Source: Flavobacteriaceae bacterium PS02337 (GTDB lineage: Bacteria; Bacteroidota; Bacteroidia; Flavobacteriales; Flavobacteriaceae). From it: DNA of 64,000 bases. Under the pieces are notes generated by a model. That model was given only the letters and a program-made list of their open reading frames with translations. It made no database searches and was not told the origin of the DNA. Where the stretch lies: positions 186,001 to 250,000 of the forward strand of contig JASCOE010000002.1 in NCBI GenBank assembly GCA_029959285.1, in the 5' to 3' direction. The first letter of the stretch is position 1. Each line of letters starts with the position of its first letter. Made by a program: the position numbers and the translations under genes. Below are positions 24,770 through 34,319 of the stretch, piece by piece.

Positions 24770-26868
24770 TAATTTGCTACTTTTAAAGTTAAGTCACTAT
24801 CGTAATACAAGATGTAAACACCTTTATTAGCGTGTCCGCCATCTTCTTTTCTGTAATATTGAAATTTATTATCTACTTGCTGTGTCGTCATAGAATCGGC
24901 AGTTTCCTGAAATGTTTTTCCTTGTACCAAACGCATCATCGTATCAAACGTTACATCAAATCCTCTTGTTGCATAAGTCGTCGGATTTGCCTTATTTTTC
25001 AAACGGTATTGTTTTTCAAAAATTAAAACCGCTTGTTCGTCACTTTCACGTGTTACTGACGGATACATTAATTTCAATTTAACCAAATTATCAAAACTGA
25101 TTTCGTCTGTATCTAATGTGCTGTTGGGTTCTAAAATTACCAATTGTACCTGACACGTTTTCTGAGAATCAAGCAAAGCTTTTATTGTTGCTTTGATCAT
25201 GGCAGTATTTCCAGTTTCCATAACAACGTAATTCATTCGATTTGGTATCAATAAGCTTTTTAAATTTGCTACATCCAAACCACCAGTTTCTGTCAAAGAA
25301 GCAAACGCAACTCCTCTTTGATTTTGTTTGATGTAATTAATAACCGATTCTTTTTTCTTATCGACTACAGCTACAATATTTCCGTTTTTAGAACGCATAT
25401 AGTCAAAAACTGCATTTCTGATTACATCATTTGCTGGTATTGACTGATACAGATTCTCAATCGGATTAGCGATATCTTTTGATAAAGGAGAAATAACCGG
25501 AACATTATACATACGAAGCGTATTTGCAGTTGCTTCAGCATTATTTTGATAGAATGGTCCAACTACAGCATCTGCATCTTGAAGCTTAGAAACCAAACTA
25601 GAGATATTAGATGTAGTTTTAGTTTCCTGAGAATCGTAAATCGCAACATCAATTGGCAATTTTAATGTTTTTGCAGAATCGATTGCCATCATAGCTCCAG
25701 CATAAAAATCTAAAGTCATGTTTAAGAACTTATCGTTTTTAATTCTGTTGCCTGTTCCAGTAGTATCGCTTTGAATTTTTGACATATTAAAAGGCAACAA
25801 CAGTACCACTTTTTTACGTTCGTTTGCTCCTCTTTTTTTGCTCAATTCTACAATTTCTGCAGTACTATTTTCAGATGATTTTACTTTATCAACAATTTTA
25901 ATTCCTCCTCCAGTAGTTTCAACGGGTTTACTAACAGAAGAATCTGCTGGTTTTTCGGTTGGTACTTGTGCTGCAATAATTGGAGCTGGCGCTATATATC
26001 CTACAGGAACTTTTAAAACCATTCCTTCTTTTACTCCTTCAGAAAGTGAAGGATTTAAAGCCACCAATTCATCTTGTGACAAATGAAAAACTCTTCCTAA
26101 ACTATAAAAGGTTTCTTTTGGTTTTACTTGATACTCCATATAAGAAACTGCTTTTTTAGAAGTTTCAACAGGTTTTTTACTTTCTACAGGTTTTGCTGTT
26201 TCTGTCTGAACATTTTCTTCTTTAGGCGCTATTCCCTTGATTATTAACCTATATCCAACAGGCAAATTAGAAACTATAGAAGGATTACGTCTTTCTAAAT
26301 CTTCAACAGTAGTATTATACTTTTTAGCAATTGAATATTTTGTTTCTTTTGGCTGCACATCATGATAAACATATTTTTCCTGTGCTCTTTCTTTTATTGT
26401 TTTGTTTGGTAAAACAGCTTTTGGCGCACCTCCCTTTGCAGGAATTACCAATTTCTGTCCAATTTGAACTCCTGTTTTCTCTAAAAACGGATTTGCCGCT
26501 TTTAAAGCTTCATCCGAAATTCCGTATTTTTTTTCAATGCTGTAAAACGTTTCTTTTGCCTGTACTTCATGAATAATTTCTTTTCCAGAAGCTACAACAG
26601 TTTTAGGTTTTACCGTTTCTTCTTTCATAGTTTCTTCCTTTTTCGCTTCAACGTTTTTAGTCGGAATCAACAATACAGAATTTGGAGAAATTCCTGTTCT
26701 TGCATCTGGATTTAATTGGTAAATATCATAAGGCGTTACCTTAAATTTCTGTGCAATCTGATTAATAGTTTCACCGCTCGAAACTTTATACTTCACCACT
26801 TTTTCTTGAGAAAACGCACTCGAAGTAATAAAAAATACAAGAGACAATAATGTTAAATAATATTTCAT
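24769..26868 (-). CDS. Exported protein with four LysM domains and a periplasmic-binding-protein-like domain
   Basis: A 699-residue secreted or periplasmic protein, signal peptide ending at SAFSQ. LysM domains at about 24-69, 98-143, 167-211 and 244-288, each with the KETFYSI or GETINQI-type core, bind peptidoglycan. A Pro/Lys-rich linker leads to a type I periplasmic-binding-protein-like domain (about 351-699: KKVVLLLPFNMS, DFYAGAMMAIDSAK, DADAVVGPFYQN, TYATRGFDVTFD) resembling LpoA/LppC-type or amino-acid-binding folds. This combination could make it an envelope regulator of peptidoglycan synthesis (inference). It is co-transcribed with osmC and lies 93 bp after the next LysM gene. Confidence 0.8.
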   Translation of the reverse strand: MKYYLTLLSLVFFITSSAFSQEKVVKYKVSSGETINQIAQKFKVTPYDIYQLNPDARTGISPNSVLLIPTKNVEAKKEETMKEETVKPKTVVASGKEIIHEVQAKETFYSIEKKYGISDEALKAANPFLEKTGVQIGQKLVIPAKGGAPKAVLPNKTIKERAQEKYVYHDVQPKETKYSIAKKYNTTVEDLERRNPSIVSNLPVGYRLIIKGIAPKEENVQTETAKPVESKKPVETSKKAVSYMEYQVKPKETFYSLGRVFHLSQDELVALNPSLSEGVKEGMVLKVPVGYIAPAPIIAAQVPTEKPADSSVSKPVETTGGGIKIVDKVKSSENSTAEIVELSKKRGANERKKVVLLLPFNMSKIQSDTTGTGNRIKNDKFLNMTLDFYAGAMMAIDSAKTLKLPIDVAIYDSQETKTTSNISSLVSKLQDADAVVGPFYQNNAEATANTLRMYNVPVISPLSKDIANPIENLYQSIPANDVIRNAVFDYMRSKNGNIVAVVDKKKESVINYIKQNQRGVAFASLTETGGLDVANLKSLLIPNRMNYVVMETGNTAMIKATIKALLDSQKTCQVQLVILEPNSTLDTDEISFDNLVKLKLMYPSVTRESDEQAVLIFEKQYRLKNKANPTTYATRGFDVTFDTMMRLVQGKTFQETADSMTTQQVDNKFQYYRKEDGGHANKGVYILYYDSDLTLKVAN

Positions 26869-26961
26869 AATATGGCTTAAAACAATTTAATTTCTAATTC
26901 TAAAATAAGTTACAATTTCACCAAAAGCAAAATTCGCGCCGTTTGTTTATTTCAATAAAAA

Positions 26962-28872
26962 TTACCTCAAATCGATTTCAACTTTGGCAATCATAATATC
27001 TTTATATAACTCATCTTCTTCTTTTTTCTTGCATTTATAAAGCACTTCTTCCATATTTTCGAACTTATCGGCGTAAACATAGTACGAAAGACTGTTAATG
27101 TTAAAAAAGAAACTAGCGTTAAATTCGCCAGAATCAATGAGTTTCATAATAAACTTATCACGGTCTACTGCGTCTGTAAATATACCTAAAACTAAGTAAT
27201 ACCCGTTTGAAACTTCTCTAAGATTATCATAAACTTCAACTTTTACAGTTTTATCAGTTCGTAACGGATTGTCTTTCAATTCTTGTTTCATTTCTTCTAA
27301 TGAAATTGTTTTTGAATTTTCTTCACCATTATTTTTTTGCTGTTTTTTAATGGCTTCATTCTGATACTTTTTCAATTTCACCAAAGCCAATTTATCATCA
27401 AATTTTCTCGCTTCCATACTATAATATGAAGCTTTACTGATATGCCTTTTCACTTCAATTTTTTTCTGAATATCCAAAGAATCTATTTTAGCAATCAAAA
27501 GCTGATTTTGCGCATCGCCTTGTTCTTGCTCTACTTTATAACGTTTAATTTCTTCTAATGATAAACGTTGCTGTAAAGAAGTGGTGTTATTCGTTTTTTC
27601 GCTTTCGCGGATTTTCTTCTTGTATTCCTGATTTTCCTCAACTGCGATTTTTTCAACCTTATTCATCAAACCAGCGTATACTTTTCTGTTTTCAGCCAGT
27701 TCTTTTTTCAATTGAGAAGACAACTCATTCGTTTTATTTATTCCTTCTGAAGATTGTTTTTCTAATCTTTTAGATTCTTCCACATTGAGAATATCCATTC
27801 GTTTTAATTCTTTCAAATCATTATTCATAGAATTAACCAACGAATCTAATTTTGCCATTAAAATATCCTGAACATTTTTATTTGCTTCTAAAACCAATCG
27901 CAATTTTTCAACCGAATTTTCTTTAGAACCATTCATATCATTCAGATTCACTTTCAAATCATTAATTTTTATAATTTTCTGATTCATTTCTTTCTGAACA
28001 ATTAAACGATCTTTTAAATCGTCAATTTCAACAGTTTTGGCTTTTGTTTTCTCCACCACAACTTGTTTTTCCGCTAAAGCCAACATCAATTCTTCGCTTT
28101 CGTTTGCGGGTTTTATTGCTGTAGTATTTATTGCTAATTTATTGCCGACAATTAATCCGTTTACAATTTCTGGATTTTGAGATTCTAATTGATCAATTGA
28201 AATTCCGTATTTCTTAGCAATAGAAAATTTGGTTTCTTTTGGTTCTACGATATGAAAAATAGTTTCCTGATTAATAACGCGAACTCTTCCATCCAACGTT
28301 TTTCTTTTGTTTGGAATTGAAATGGTTTGTCCGATTTGCAAACCATTAATCAAAATTTCTTTATTGAGATTTTCTAAATCCTGAACCGAAACATTGTATT
28401 GTCTCGCAATACTAAAAAGTGATTCTTTCGCCAAAACCTGATGAGTAGTTTTAGATGAAATAATATTTTCTTGTTTTGAAGAATTATCTGAATTCTGAGG
28501 AATTATTAATTCTTGACCGATTTGAAGTCCGTTGGCAAGAATTTCTTGATTTGCATTTTGAATGGCTTCAACCGAAACATGATATTGTTTAGACAAACCA
28601 AACAAAGTTTCTTTAGCTGCAACAACATGAATCTGCTGTTTTGAATTTGTTTTTTCTGAATGAACAGGAATCTTTATAATCTGATTATCCTTGATTCCTT
28701 TTTGAGATTCGGGGTTGAGTTTGTAAATCTCGTCGACAGAAACCTTGTATTTTTGGGCTATAAAATAAGCAGTTTCTCCTTTTTGAATTTGATGTTCAAT
28801 AATTGAATCTTGCGCAGTTATTTTGTTAAAAGACAAAATAAAGACAAGAGAAATTGTTAAAAGTTCTCTCAT
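26962..28872 (-). CDS. Exported LysM/coiled-coil protein with SPOR-like C-terminus
   Basis: A 636-residue exported protein, signal peptide ending at FNKITAQ. Four LysM domains (25-69, 81-125, 142-187, 205-249) with GETAYFIAQKY, KETLFGLSKQY, KESLFSIARQY and KETKFSIAKKY cores. Residues about 260-520 are Lys/Glu/Leu-rich and predicted coiled coil. The last 95 residues (KVEVYDNLREVSNGYYLVLG onwards) look like a SPOR-type domain with the YYLVLGIF and SYYVYAD strands. It is the upstream neighbour of the LysM/PBP gene and both probably bind peptidoglycan. In Flavobacteria, LysM proteins with such tails occur near gliding/T9SS genes, but no specific role is known to me. Confidence 0.75.
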   Translation of the reverse strand: MRELLTISLVFILSFNKITAQDSIIEHQIQKGETAYFIAQKYKVSVDEIYKLNPESQKGIKDNQIIKIPVHSEKTNSKQQIHVVAAKETLFGLSKQYHVSVEAIQNANQEILANGLQIGQELIIPQNSDNSSKQENIISSKTTHQVLAKESLFSIARQYNVSVQDLENLNKEILINGLQIGQTISIPNKRKTLDGRVRVINQETIFHIVEPKETKFSIAKKYGISIDQLESQNPEIVNGLIVGNKLAINTTAIKPANESEELMLALAEKQVVVEKTKAKTVEIDDLKDRLIVQKEMNQKIIKINDLKVNLNDMNGSKENSVEKLRLVLEANKNVQDILMAKLDSLVNSMNNDLKELKRMDILNVEESKRLEKQSSEGINKTNELSSQLKKELAENRKVYAGLMNKVEKIAVEENQEYKKKIRESEKTNNTTSLQQRLSLEEIKRYKVEQEQGDAQNQLLIAKIDSLDIQKKIEVKRHISKASYYSMEARKFDDKLALVKLKKYQNEAIKKQQKNNGEENSKTISLEEMKQELKDNPLRTDKTVKVEVYDNLREVSNGYYLVLGIFTDAVDRDKFIMKLIDSGEFNASFFFNINSLSYYVYADKFENMEEVLYKCKKKEEDELYKDIMIAKVEIDLR

Positions 28873-28890
28873 AAATAGTAGGTTATAAAA

Positions 28891-28922
28891 ATTAAGGCCT
28901 TACAAATGTAAGACCTTAATTT
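28891..28922 (-). terminator. Terminator after guaA
   Basis: Arms ATTAAGGCCTTAC and GTAAGACCTTAAT with one mismatch around a short loop, between guaA and the LysM gene on the same strand. Confidence 0.65.
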
Positions 28923-28934
28923 TAAAATATACTA

Positions 28935-30464
28935 CTATTCCCACTCAATTGTTGCAGGTGGTTTTGAACTAATATCGTAAACAACACGATTCACACCTTT
29001 TACTTTATTGATAATGTCGTTTGACACTTTCATCAAGAAATCGTAAGGTAAATGAACCCAGTCAGCAGTCATACCGTCTGTTGATTCTACAGCTCTAAGC
29101 GCTACTACTTTTTCGTACGTACGCTCGTCGCCCATAACTCCAACACTATTTACCGGAAGCAAAATTGCTCCAGCCTGCCAAACTTTATCGTATAATCCCC
29201 AAGATTTTAATCCTTCAATAAAAACAGAATCAACATCTTGTAAAATTTGTACTTTCTCTGGAGTAATATCTCCTAAAATTCTAATTGATAATCCTGGCCC
29301 TGGGAAAGGGTGTCTTCCTAATAATTCAGGATCAATTCCCAAAGTAGCTCCAACTCTACGAACTTCGTCTTTAAACAACATTCTAAGTGGTTCTACAATT
29401 TTTAATTTCATATAATCTGGCAATCCACCAACGTTGTGGTGTGATTTAATAGTTGCCGATGGTCCTTTTACAGAAACAGATTCGATAACGTCTGGATAAA
29501 TTGTTCCTTGCGCCAACCATTTTACGTCTTCTAATAAATGTGATTCATCATCAAAAACTTCGATAAAAACACGACCGATTGTTTTACGTTTCGTTTCTGG
29601 ATCACTAATTCCTGCTAATTCGCCAAGAAAACGATCTCCTGCATCTACTCCTTTTACGTTTAATCCCATTCCTTTGTATTGATCTAATACACTTTGGAAT
29701 TCATTTTTACGTAAAAGTCCATTGTTTACGAAAATGCAATATAAATTTTTTCCGATAGCTTTGTTCAATAAAACTGCCGCTACAGTAGAATCTACTCCTC
29801 CAGATAAACCAAGAACGACTTTGTCATCTCCTAATTTTTCTTTTAATTCTGCTACCATTTCATCAACGAAAGCATTTGGAGTAAAGTTCTGAGGAACTTC
29901 AGCAATTTTCACTAAGAAGTTTTCCAACATCTGTTTTCCATCTGTAGAATGGTAAACTTCTGGATGGTATTGAATTGCGTAAGTAGTTTCGCCTTCAATT
30001 TTGTAAGCTGCATATTCTACGTCATGCGTGCTTGCTAATTTTACAGCATTTGTTGGAAGCGCTTTGATACTATCGCTATGGCTCATCCAAACTTGGCTGT
30101 TTTCTGAAACTCCTTCAAAGAAAGTTTCACCTTCTTTAATATATGACAAGTTTGCTCTACCGTATTCTCTAGTATTTGAAGCTGCCACTTCTCCTCCGCT
30201 GAAATGCGCTAAATATTGAGCTCCGTAACAAACGGCAAGTAAAGGCATTTTACCTCTAATTTGCGATAAATCAGGATGTGGAGCATCTTCTCCTCTAACA
30301 GAAAAAGGGCTTCCTCCTAAAATTACGGCTTTATAACTTGATAAATCACTTGGAATGTGATTGTAAGGAAAAATTTCGCAGAATATATTTAATTCGCGAA
30401 CTCTACGCGCAATAAGCTGAGTATATTGCGATCCGAAATCTAAAATAAGTACGTTGTGTTGCAT
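28935..30464 (-). CDS. guaA: GMP synthase (glutamine-hydrolysing)
   Basis: Converts XMP, ATP and glutamine to GMP in the cytosol. The N-terminal class I glutamine amidotransferase domain ([20 protein letters not shown], nucleophile Cys in [11 protein letters not shown], His-Glu pair in YHPEVYHS) is followed by the PP-loop ATPase domain with [14 protein letters not shown] and a dimerisation domain ending KPPATIEWE with [11 protein letters not shown]. Length 509 is normal. ATG at 30464 ([10 protein letters not shown]) matches the family start better than the ATG two codons upstream. A near-perfect 24-bp-arm hairpin lies at 30495-30545 just upstream. Confidence 0.97.
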   Translation of the reverse strand: MQHNVLILDFGSQYTQLIARRVRELNIFCEIFPYNHIPSDLSSYKAVILGGSPFSVRGEDAPHPDLSQIRGKMPLLAVCYGAQYLAHFSGGEVAASNTREYGRANLSYIKEGETFFEGVSENSQVWMSHSDSIKALPTNAVKLASTHDVEYAAYKIEGETTYAIQYHPEVYHSTDGKQMLENFLVKIAEVPQNFTPNAFVDEMVAELKEKLGDDKVVLGLSGGVDSTVAAVLLNKAIGKNLYCIFVNNGLLRKNEFQSVLDQYKGMGLNVKGVDAGDRFLGELAGISDPETKRKTIGRVFIEVFDDESHLLEDVKWLAQGTIYPDVIESVSVKGPSATIKSHHNVGGLPDYMKLKIVEPLRMLFKDEVRRVGATLGIDPELLGRHPFPGPGLSIRILGDITPEKVQILQDVDSVFIEGLKSWGLYDKVWQAGAILLPVNSVGVMGDERTYEKVVALRAVESTDGMTADWVHLPYDFLMKVSNDIINKVKGVNRVVYDISSKPPATIEWE

Positions 30465-30494
30465 GCGCAAAAATACTTTTTATATTCGAAATTG

Positions 30495-30545
30495 AAAAAT
30501 AGGAACGTTGAAAAAAAATATTTTTTTTTCAACGTTCCTATTTTT
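30495..30545. repeat. Long near-perfect hairpin upstream of guaA
   Basis: About 24 bp (30495-30518) pair with 30521-30545, with cores AGGAACGTTG and CAACGTTCCT and A8/T9 tracts at the centre. It is 30 bp from the guaA start in a divergent intergenic region and abuts an octamer repeat pair. Confidence 0.65.
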
Positions 30546-30546
30546 A

Positions 30547-30642
30547 GGTTCAAAGGTACAGAGTTACAAAGGTTCAGAGGTTTATATTTTTTTTTAAACA
30601 TTATTTGCTTTGTTCCTTTGAACCTTTGCATCTTTGAACCTT
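30547..30642. repeat. Inverted pair of octamer arrays (CTTTG/CTCTG type)
   Basis: The left arm (30547-30582) reads as 8-bp units GGTTCAAA, GGTACAGA, GTTACAAA, GGTTCAGA; the right arm (30608-30642) is the inverse, with TTGAACCT and TTGCATCT units. The unit on the other strand is nAnCTYTG. It lies between guaA and the divergent lipoprotein gene. Confidence 0.65.
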
Positions 30643-30705
30643 AAAAACAAAAATCCAAAAACTAATTTATTTCGTATCTAGAGAAAAACCCATTTAAAAT
30701 TAACT

Positions 30706-31233
30706 ATGAAATCAAAATTTATTGCCCTGACCCTTTGTCTATCAGTATTTTTAACTTCTTGTGATGCTGTAGACGATTTATTAACTTTTACAATTTCGAA
30801 TGATACTTCGATTAAAATTAAAAGCACATCTCCAGTAAATCTTCCTTCGGAAATTATTATGCCAGAAGTTACAACCAATTCTTCTGCCGAATTTGAAAAC
30901 AACAAAACGAAAGCAAGTTTGGTAAAAGATGTAAAAATCAGATCGCTAAAATTATCAATTACCGATCCGTCTGATAAAACTTTTACATTTTTAAAATCAG
31001 TTCATTTGTACATTTCTACAACAGATTCTAATGAAATAGAATTGGCGTATCAAGACAATATCAATGTAACAACAAATTCGATTGATTTAATTTGTACTGA
31101 TAAAAAATTGGACGAATACATAAAAGCAAGCAGTTATAAAATCAGAACTCAAGTTACTTTGAAAGAAACTTTAACTAAAGATGTAACTGTAAAAGCAGAC
31201 ATGAAGTTTAGAGTGACTGCGGATCCGTTTTAA
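30706..31233 (+). CDS. Hypothetical lipoprotein
   Basis: A 175-residue protein with a lipoprotein signal (LCLSVFLTSC, Cys at 19). The rest is rich in Thr, Ser and Lys and beta-strand-like (SSAEFENNKTKASLVKDVKI, SLKLSITDPSDKTF, SVHLYISTTDSNEI), suggesting a beta-sandwich. I recognise no family. Similar stand-alone lipoproteins are common in Flavobacterium. It is divergent from guaA and convergent with the next gene, with a bidirectional terminator at 31288-31331. Confidence 0.75.
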   Translation: MKSKFIALTLCLSVFLTSCDAVDDLLTFTISNDTSIKIKSTSPVNLPSEIIMPEVTTNSSAEFENNKTKASLVKDVKIRSLKLSITDPSDKTFTFLKSVHLYISTTDSNEIELAYQDNINVTTNSIDLICTDKKLDEYIKASSYKIRTQVTLKETLTKDVTVKADMKFRVTADPF

Positions 31234-31388
31234 TCTGAGGTGCTAAGTTTCTAAGATTCTGAGATACTAAGCTTATAAAATTTTAATCAAAAAAAAGAAG
31301 GTTCTGATTATTTTCAGAACTTTCTTTTTTTGTTAATCTTAAAGTTAAAAAACTTAGAAGCTTATTATCTCAGAAGCTTAGAAGCTCA
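31234..31388. repeat. Inverted pair of octamer arrays (CTAAG/CTTAG type) flanking a terminator
   Basis: The left arm (31234-31273) is CTGAGGTG, CTAAGTTT, CTAAGATT, CTGAGATA, CTAAGCTT; the right arm (31351-31388) is its inverse with CTTAGAAG and CTCAGAAG units. Both flank the hairpin terminator at 31288-31331, so the ends of two convergent genes are embedded in one large foldback. Confidence 0.7.
31288..31331. terminator. Bidirectional terminator
   Basis: GGTTCTGA/TCAGAACt arms with A-rich and T-rich flanks between two convergent genes. Confidence 0.75.
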
Positions 31389-31394
31389 AAAAAA

Positions 31395-32108
31395 TCACTC
31401 TTTCGTAACCACAATAGACGCTCTAAATCCTGCCGCAAGATTGTCCCAATAATCATTGGTAACTAATGAGCCTTTGTCGTCGTAAACTTGTATTTCGGCA
31501 GTATTTCCGCCTAATGAACCTATATTTAAAGCTTCGAAATCTAATTTATTGAAACCTAGTTTTAGATCAATTTTTACCTGTTGAAAACTCGCATCCAATA
31601 AAAGTCGATCGCGAATTACGGCATCGTTTGATGAAACTCTAACTAAATCGCCATCAATTGCTCCAAAATCACGAAATTTCACAATAAAATATTCCGATTT
31701 GGTTTTAAAATCTCCCAAAGAAATATTTTTCTTCACCAAAACTCCTCTGCCTTCTCTTAGTCCAGCATCTTTTAAAGCTTTATTCAGATCTTTTTCCATT
31801 TTCGCTACGTAACGATCGCCAGGATTAGCAAAATCGGTTTCGGTAGACATGGTAAATTTGCTTTTTTCTTCTCTAATCTGAAATTTAGATTTTGGAGTTA
31901 TCGTAGTATTTTCGAAAACATTTGGAGTTTTAATCGCCGGAATATCACTCACTTCTGCCTGCGGATCTTTGACTTCTGGAATTGGAGTTTTTTTAGGCTT
32001 TGCACTAAACTTTGGTGCGGGAATAGCTTTGAATTTTGAATTAAATTCTACTTGGGCTGATACTGACATTGCAGTAAAAAACAATATGAATAATAAAATG
32101 TGCTTCAT
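31395..32108 (-). CDS. Hypothetical secreted protein
   Basis: A 237-residue exported protein with signal peptide FILFFTAMSVSAQ. It contains a Pro/Lys-rich segment (PAPKFSAKPKKTPIPEVKDP, about 30-55) and a conserved-looking C-terminal beta domain with DGDLVRVSSNDAVIRDRLLL and LGGNTAEIQVYDDKGSLVTNDYWDNL. I do not recognise the family; the last part looks like a cell-surface beta-sandwich. Located convergent to the lipoprotein gene. Confidence 0.7.
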   Translation of the reverse strand: MKHILLFILFFTAMSVSAQVEFNSKFKAIPAPKFSAKPKKTPIPEVKDPQAEVSDIPAIKTPNVFENTTITPKSKFQIREEKSKFTMSTETDFANPGDRYVAKMEKDLNKALKDAGLREGRGVLVKKNISLGDFKTKSEYFIVKFRDFGAIDGDLVRVSSNDAVIRDRLLLDASFQQVKIDLKLGFNKLDFEALNIGSLGGNTAEIQVYDDKGSLVTNDYWDNLAAGFRASIVVTKE

Positions 32109-32425
32109 TGAAATAGTTTTATCGAATCGGCTTTTATATTAAAATAAGATCAAAAGTCCAGCATCACAAAAATAGTATAATTTAATTAGGCTCGGCAACT
32201 TTAGGAGTTTTATAACAATAAATTAAGCTAATTTTTGGAATCAAAAAACCTGCCAAGATTTTGTACTTCGCAAAAAATAATTTTTAAATTCTAAGATTTA
32301 AAATTTCAAGAGTCCGCTTTTAAAAACCTTATTTTTAACATTAATATCAAATTCATCATTTTGATTATTAACAACTTATTCTTAACTTCAATACTTTATT
32401 TTACCATTTATAAAACTACCAGAAA
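32109..32425. other. 317-bp gap before cbpA
   Basis: No gene, hairpin or repeat is seen. It is AT-rich DNA that must contain the divergent promoters of the secreted protein gene (reverse) and cbpA (forward), but I cannot place them. Confidence 0.5.
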
Positions 32426-33343
32426 ATGGATTATATCGATTATTATGAAGCATTAGATGTTACAAAATCTGCTACCGAAGCAGAAATCAAAAAAGCATAT
32501 CGAAAACTGGCTCGAAAATACCATCCCGATTTAAATCCGAATGATCAAGAAGCCGAAAAGAAATTCAAAGAAATCAATGAAGCAAACGAAGTTTTAAGCA
32601 ATCCTGAAAATCGTAAAAAATACGACAAATACGGAAAAGACTGGAAACATGCTGACGAATTTGAAAAAGCAGGATACGATCCGAATCAGCAACAAAGCAG
32701 ACAACAAAGCGGTTCTCAATATTCTGGAGGCGATTTCTCTGGTTTTGGCGGCGGAGATTTTTCTGGAAGTGATTTTTCAGATTTTTTCAATTCAATGTAC
32801 GGCGGCGGCAGAAGCAGATCGCAATCTAAATATAGAGGACAAGATTTTAATGCTGAATTAGAATTAGATCTTGCATCGGCTTACACCACTCACAAACAAA
32901 ATTTAACCGTAAACGGAAAAAATATCCGAATTACAATTCCTGCAGGTGTAGAAAACGGGCAGATCATTAAAATTCCAAACCATGGCGGTCCAGGCGTAAA
33001 CGGTGGCCCAAACGGAGATTTATTTATCACTTTTTCTATTGCCAATAATTCAGATTTTAAACGCGAAGGCCATAATTTATATACCGATGCTCCGCTAGAT
33101 TTATATACCGCAGTTTTAGGCGGTGAAACGTATATCAATACTTTTGATGGAAAAGTAAAAATTAAAGTTCCCGCAGAAACTCAGCCTGGAACAAAGGTAA
33201 AACTGAAAGGAAAAGGATTTCCGATTTATAAAAAAGAAAACCAATTTGGCGATTTATACATTACTTACACGATAAAAATCCCAACAAAACTATCCGATAA
33301 AGAAAAAGAATTATTTGAAGAATTAGCAAAACTTAAAAGATGA
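32426..33343 (+). CDS. cbpA: DnaJ-type co-chaperone CbpA
   Basis: A 305-residue J-domain protein. Residues 1-70 are the J domain ([24 protein letters not shown] with the HPD motif), followed by a Gly/Ser/Phe-rich linker (about 90-135) and two C-terminal client-binding domains ([33 protein letters not shown]), without the DnaJ zinc finger. This is the CbpA architecture. Its stop overlaps the start of cbpM by 4 bp (ATGA), so the pair is translationally coupled. Confidence 0.92.
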   Translation: MDYIDYYEALDVTKSATEAEIKKAYRKLARKYHPDLNPNDQEAEKKFKEINEANEVLSNPENRKKYDKYGKDWKHADEFEKAGYDPNQQQSRQQSGSQYSGGDFSGFGGGDFSGSDFSDFFNSMYGGGRSRSQSKYRGQDFNAELELDLASAYTTHKQNLTVNGKNIRITIPAGVENGQIIKIPNHGGPGVNGGPNGDLFITFSIANNSDFKREGHNLYTDAPLDLYTAVLGGETYINTFDGKVKIKVPAETQPGTKVKLKGKGFPIYKKENQFGDLYITYTIKIPTKLSDKEKELFEELAKLKR

Positions 33344-33645
33344 AAAATAAAAATTTAATCCAGATAAAGCAGTTTTGTTTGTATCACGAAATTGAAAATA
33401 CTTTTATAACCGAACTTCATAATTACGGACTAATACATATTATTATGGAAGAAAACGATCAATATTTGGAACCCGAACAGCTTCCAACGGTAGAAAAAAT
33501 GATTCGAATGCATTATGATCTTAAAATTAATTTGGAAGGAATTGATGCAATCGCCAATCTTCTGAATAAAATTGAGTCCTTGCAAAAAAACATAAATACG
33601 ATACAAAATAAGCTTCGCCTTTATGAAGAAAGAGAAACCGAATAA
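33340..33645 (+). CDS. cbpM: CbpM-type modulator of CbpA
   Basis: A 101-residue MerR-HTH-like small protein with [20 protein letters not shown] (about 10-30) followed by a helical region ([23 protein letters not shown]) and a coiled-coil tail, as in CbpM proteins that bind the CbpA J domain and inhibit it. It overlaps cbpA by 4 bp. Terminator at 33661-33699 ends the pair. Confidence 0.85.
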   Translation: MKNKNLIQIKQFCLYHEIENTFITELHNYGLIHIIMEENDQYLEPEQLPTVEKMIRMHYDLKINLEGIDAIANLLNKIESLQKNINTIQNKLRLYEERETE

Positions 33646-33660
33646 CATATTTATATCACA

Positions 33661-33699
33661 AAAAAGCTTGATTTCCGATTTGATTTCAAGCTTTTTTTA
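33661..33699 (+). terminator. Terminator after cbpA-cbpM
   Basis: AAAAAGCTTGA and TCAAGCTTTTTT arms with a T run, 15 bp after the cbpM stop. Confidence 0.75.
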
Positions 33700-33793
33700 G
33701 CTTCTTTCAAAACCGTAATTCTTAAATTGCGGTCTATTAATTAACCTGAATTTGCTTTTAAAACGCAACAAACAAATTCGCAAATTATACAAA

Positions 33794-34177
33794 ATGAAAA
33801 GAGAAAACATCTTAACTGGATCTCCGTGGGAAGACAAAATGGGATATTGCCGCGCAGTAAGAATTGGAAATATCATTGAAGTTTCTGGAACCGTAGCTAT
33901 AGTTGACGGTGACAAAGTAAAAGCAGACGACGCTTATGCTCAGACTTATAATATAATCGAACGTGTTGAAAAAGTTTTAGAAGATTTGAATGTTGGGATT
34001 AAAGATGTGATCAGAACTCGAATTTTCACGACTGACGTTTCTACTTTTGAAGAAGTGGCAAGAGCACACGCTTCATTTTTTAAAGATGTAAAACCAACAA
34101 CAGGTTTCTACGGAATCAATCAATTAGTTGCTCCTGAATATTTGGTTGAAATTGAATTTACAGCTGTTATTCAGTAA
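33794..34177 (+). CDS. RidA/YjgF family enamine/imine deaminase
   Basis: A 127-residue cytosolic protein of the RidA superfamily, trimeric hydrolases of reactive enamines and imines. Signatures are the catalytic Arg in DVIRTRIFTTDVS and FYGINQLVAPEYLVEIEFTAVI at the C-terminus. ATG at 33794 (MKRENILTGSPWEDKMGY) fits the family; an upstream ATG at 33752 would add 14 non-conserved residues. Confidence 0.87.
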   Translation: MKRENILTGSPWEDKMGYCRAVRIGNIIEVSGTVAIVDGDKVKADDAYAQTYNIIERVEKVLEDLNVGIKDVIRTRIFTTDVSTFEEVARAHASFFKDVKPTTGFYGINQLVAPEYLVEIEFTAVIQ

Positions 34178-34183
34178 TATTTT

Positions 34184-34311
34184 TTTGCCACGAATTGCAT
34201 TAATTTACACTAATTAATTTTTGCCACTCCCGATAGCTATCGGGATAATGGATTTAAAATGATTATTTTTCCTTTTAATTCGTGAAAATTGGCGAAATTC
34301 GTGGCAAACTT
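34184..34311. repeat. GCCACGAATT inverted repeat with internal palindrome
   Basis: Outer arms GCCACGAATT and AATTCGTGGC, plus an internal CCCGATAGCTATCGGG palindrome at about 34228-34243. It fills the space between the RidA and CLC genes. The same outer arms are at 45924 and 60118-60166. Confidence 0.6.
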
Positions 34312-34319
34312 TTTCTTTA

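Noticed and set aside
30465-30545. Purine riboswitch upstream of guaA
   Set aside because: The structure is a single long A/T-tracted hairpin; none of the purine aptamer conserved residues or three-way junction is present.
30547-30642. CRISPR-like array
   Set aside because: Repeat units are 8 bp with no spacers and no cas genes nearby, so it is a tandem octamer array.
34184-34319. Fluoride riboswitch upstream of the CLC gene
   Set aside because: The stretch is a GCCACGAATT inverted repeat; the compact pseudoknot pattern of the fluoride aptamer is not seen.
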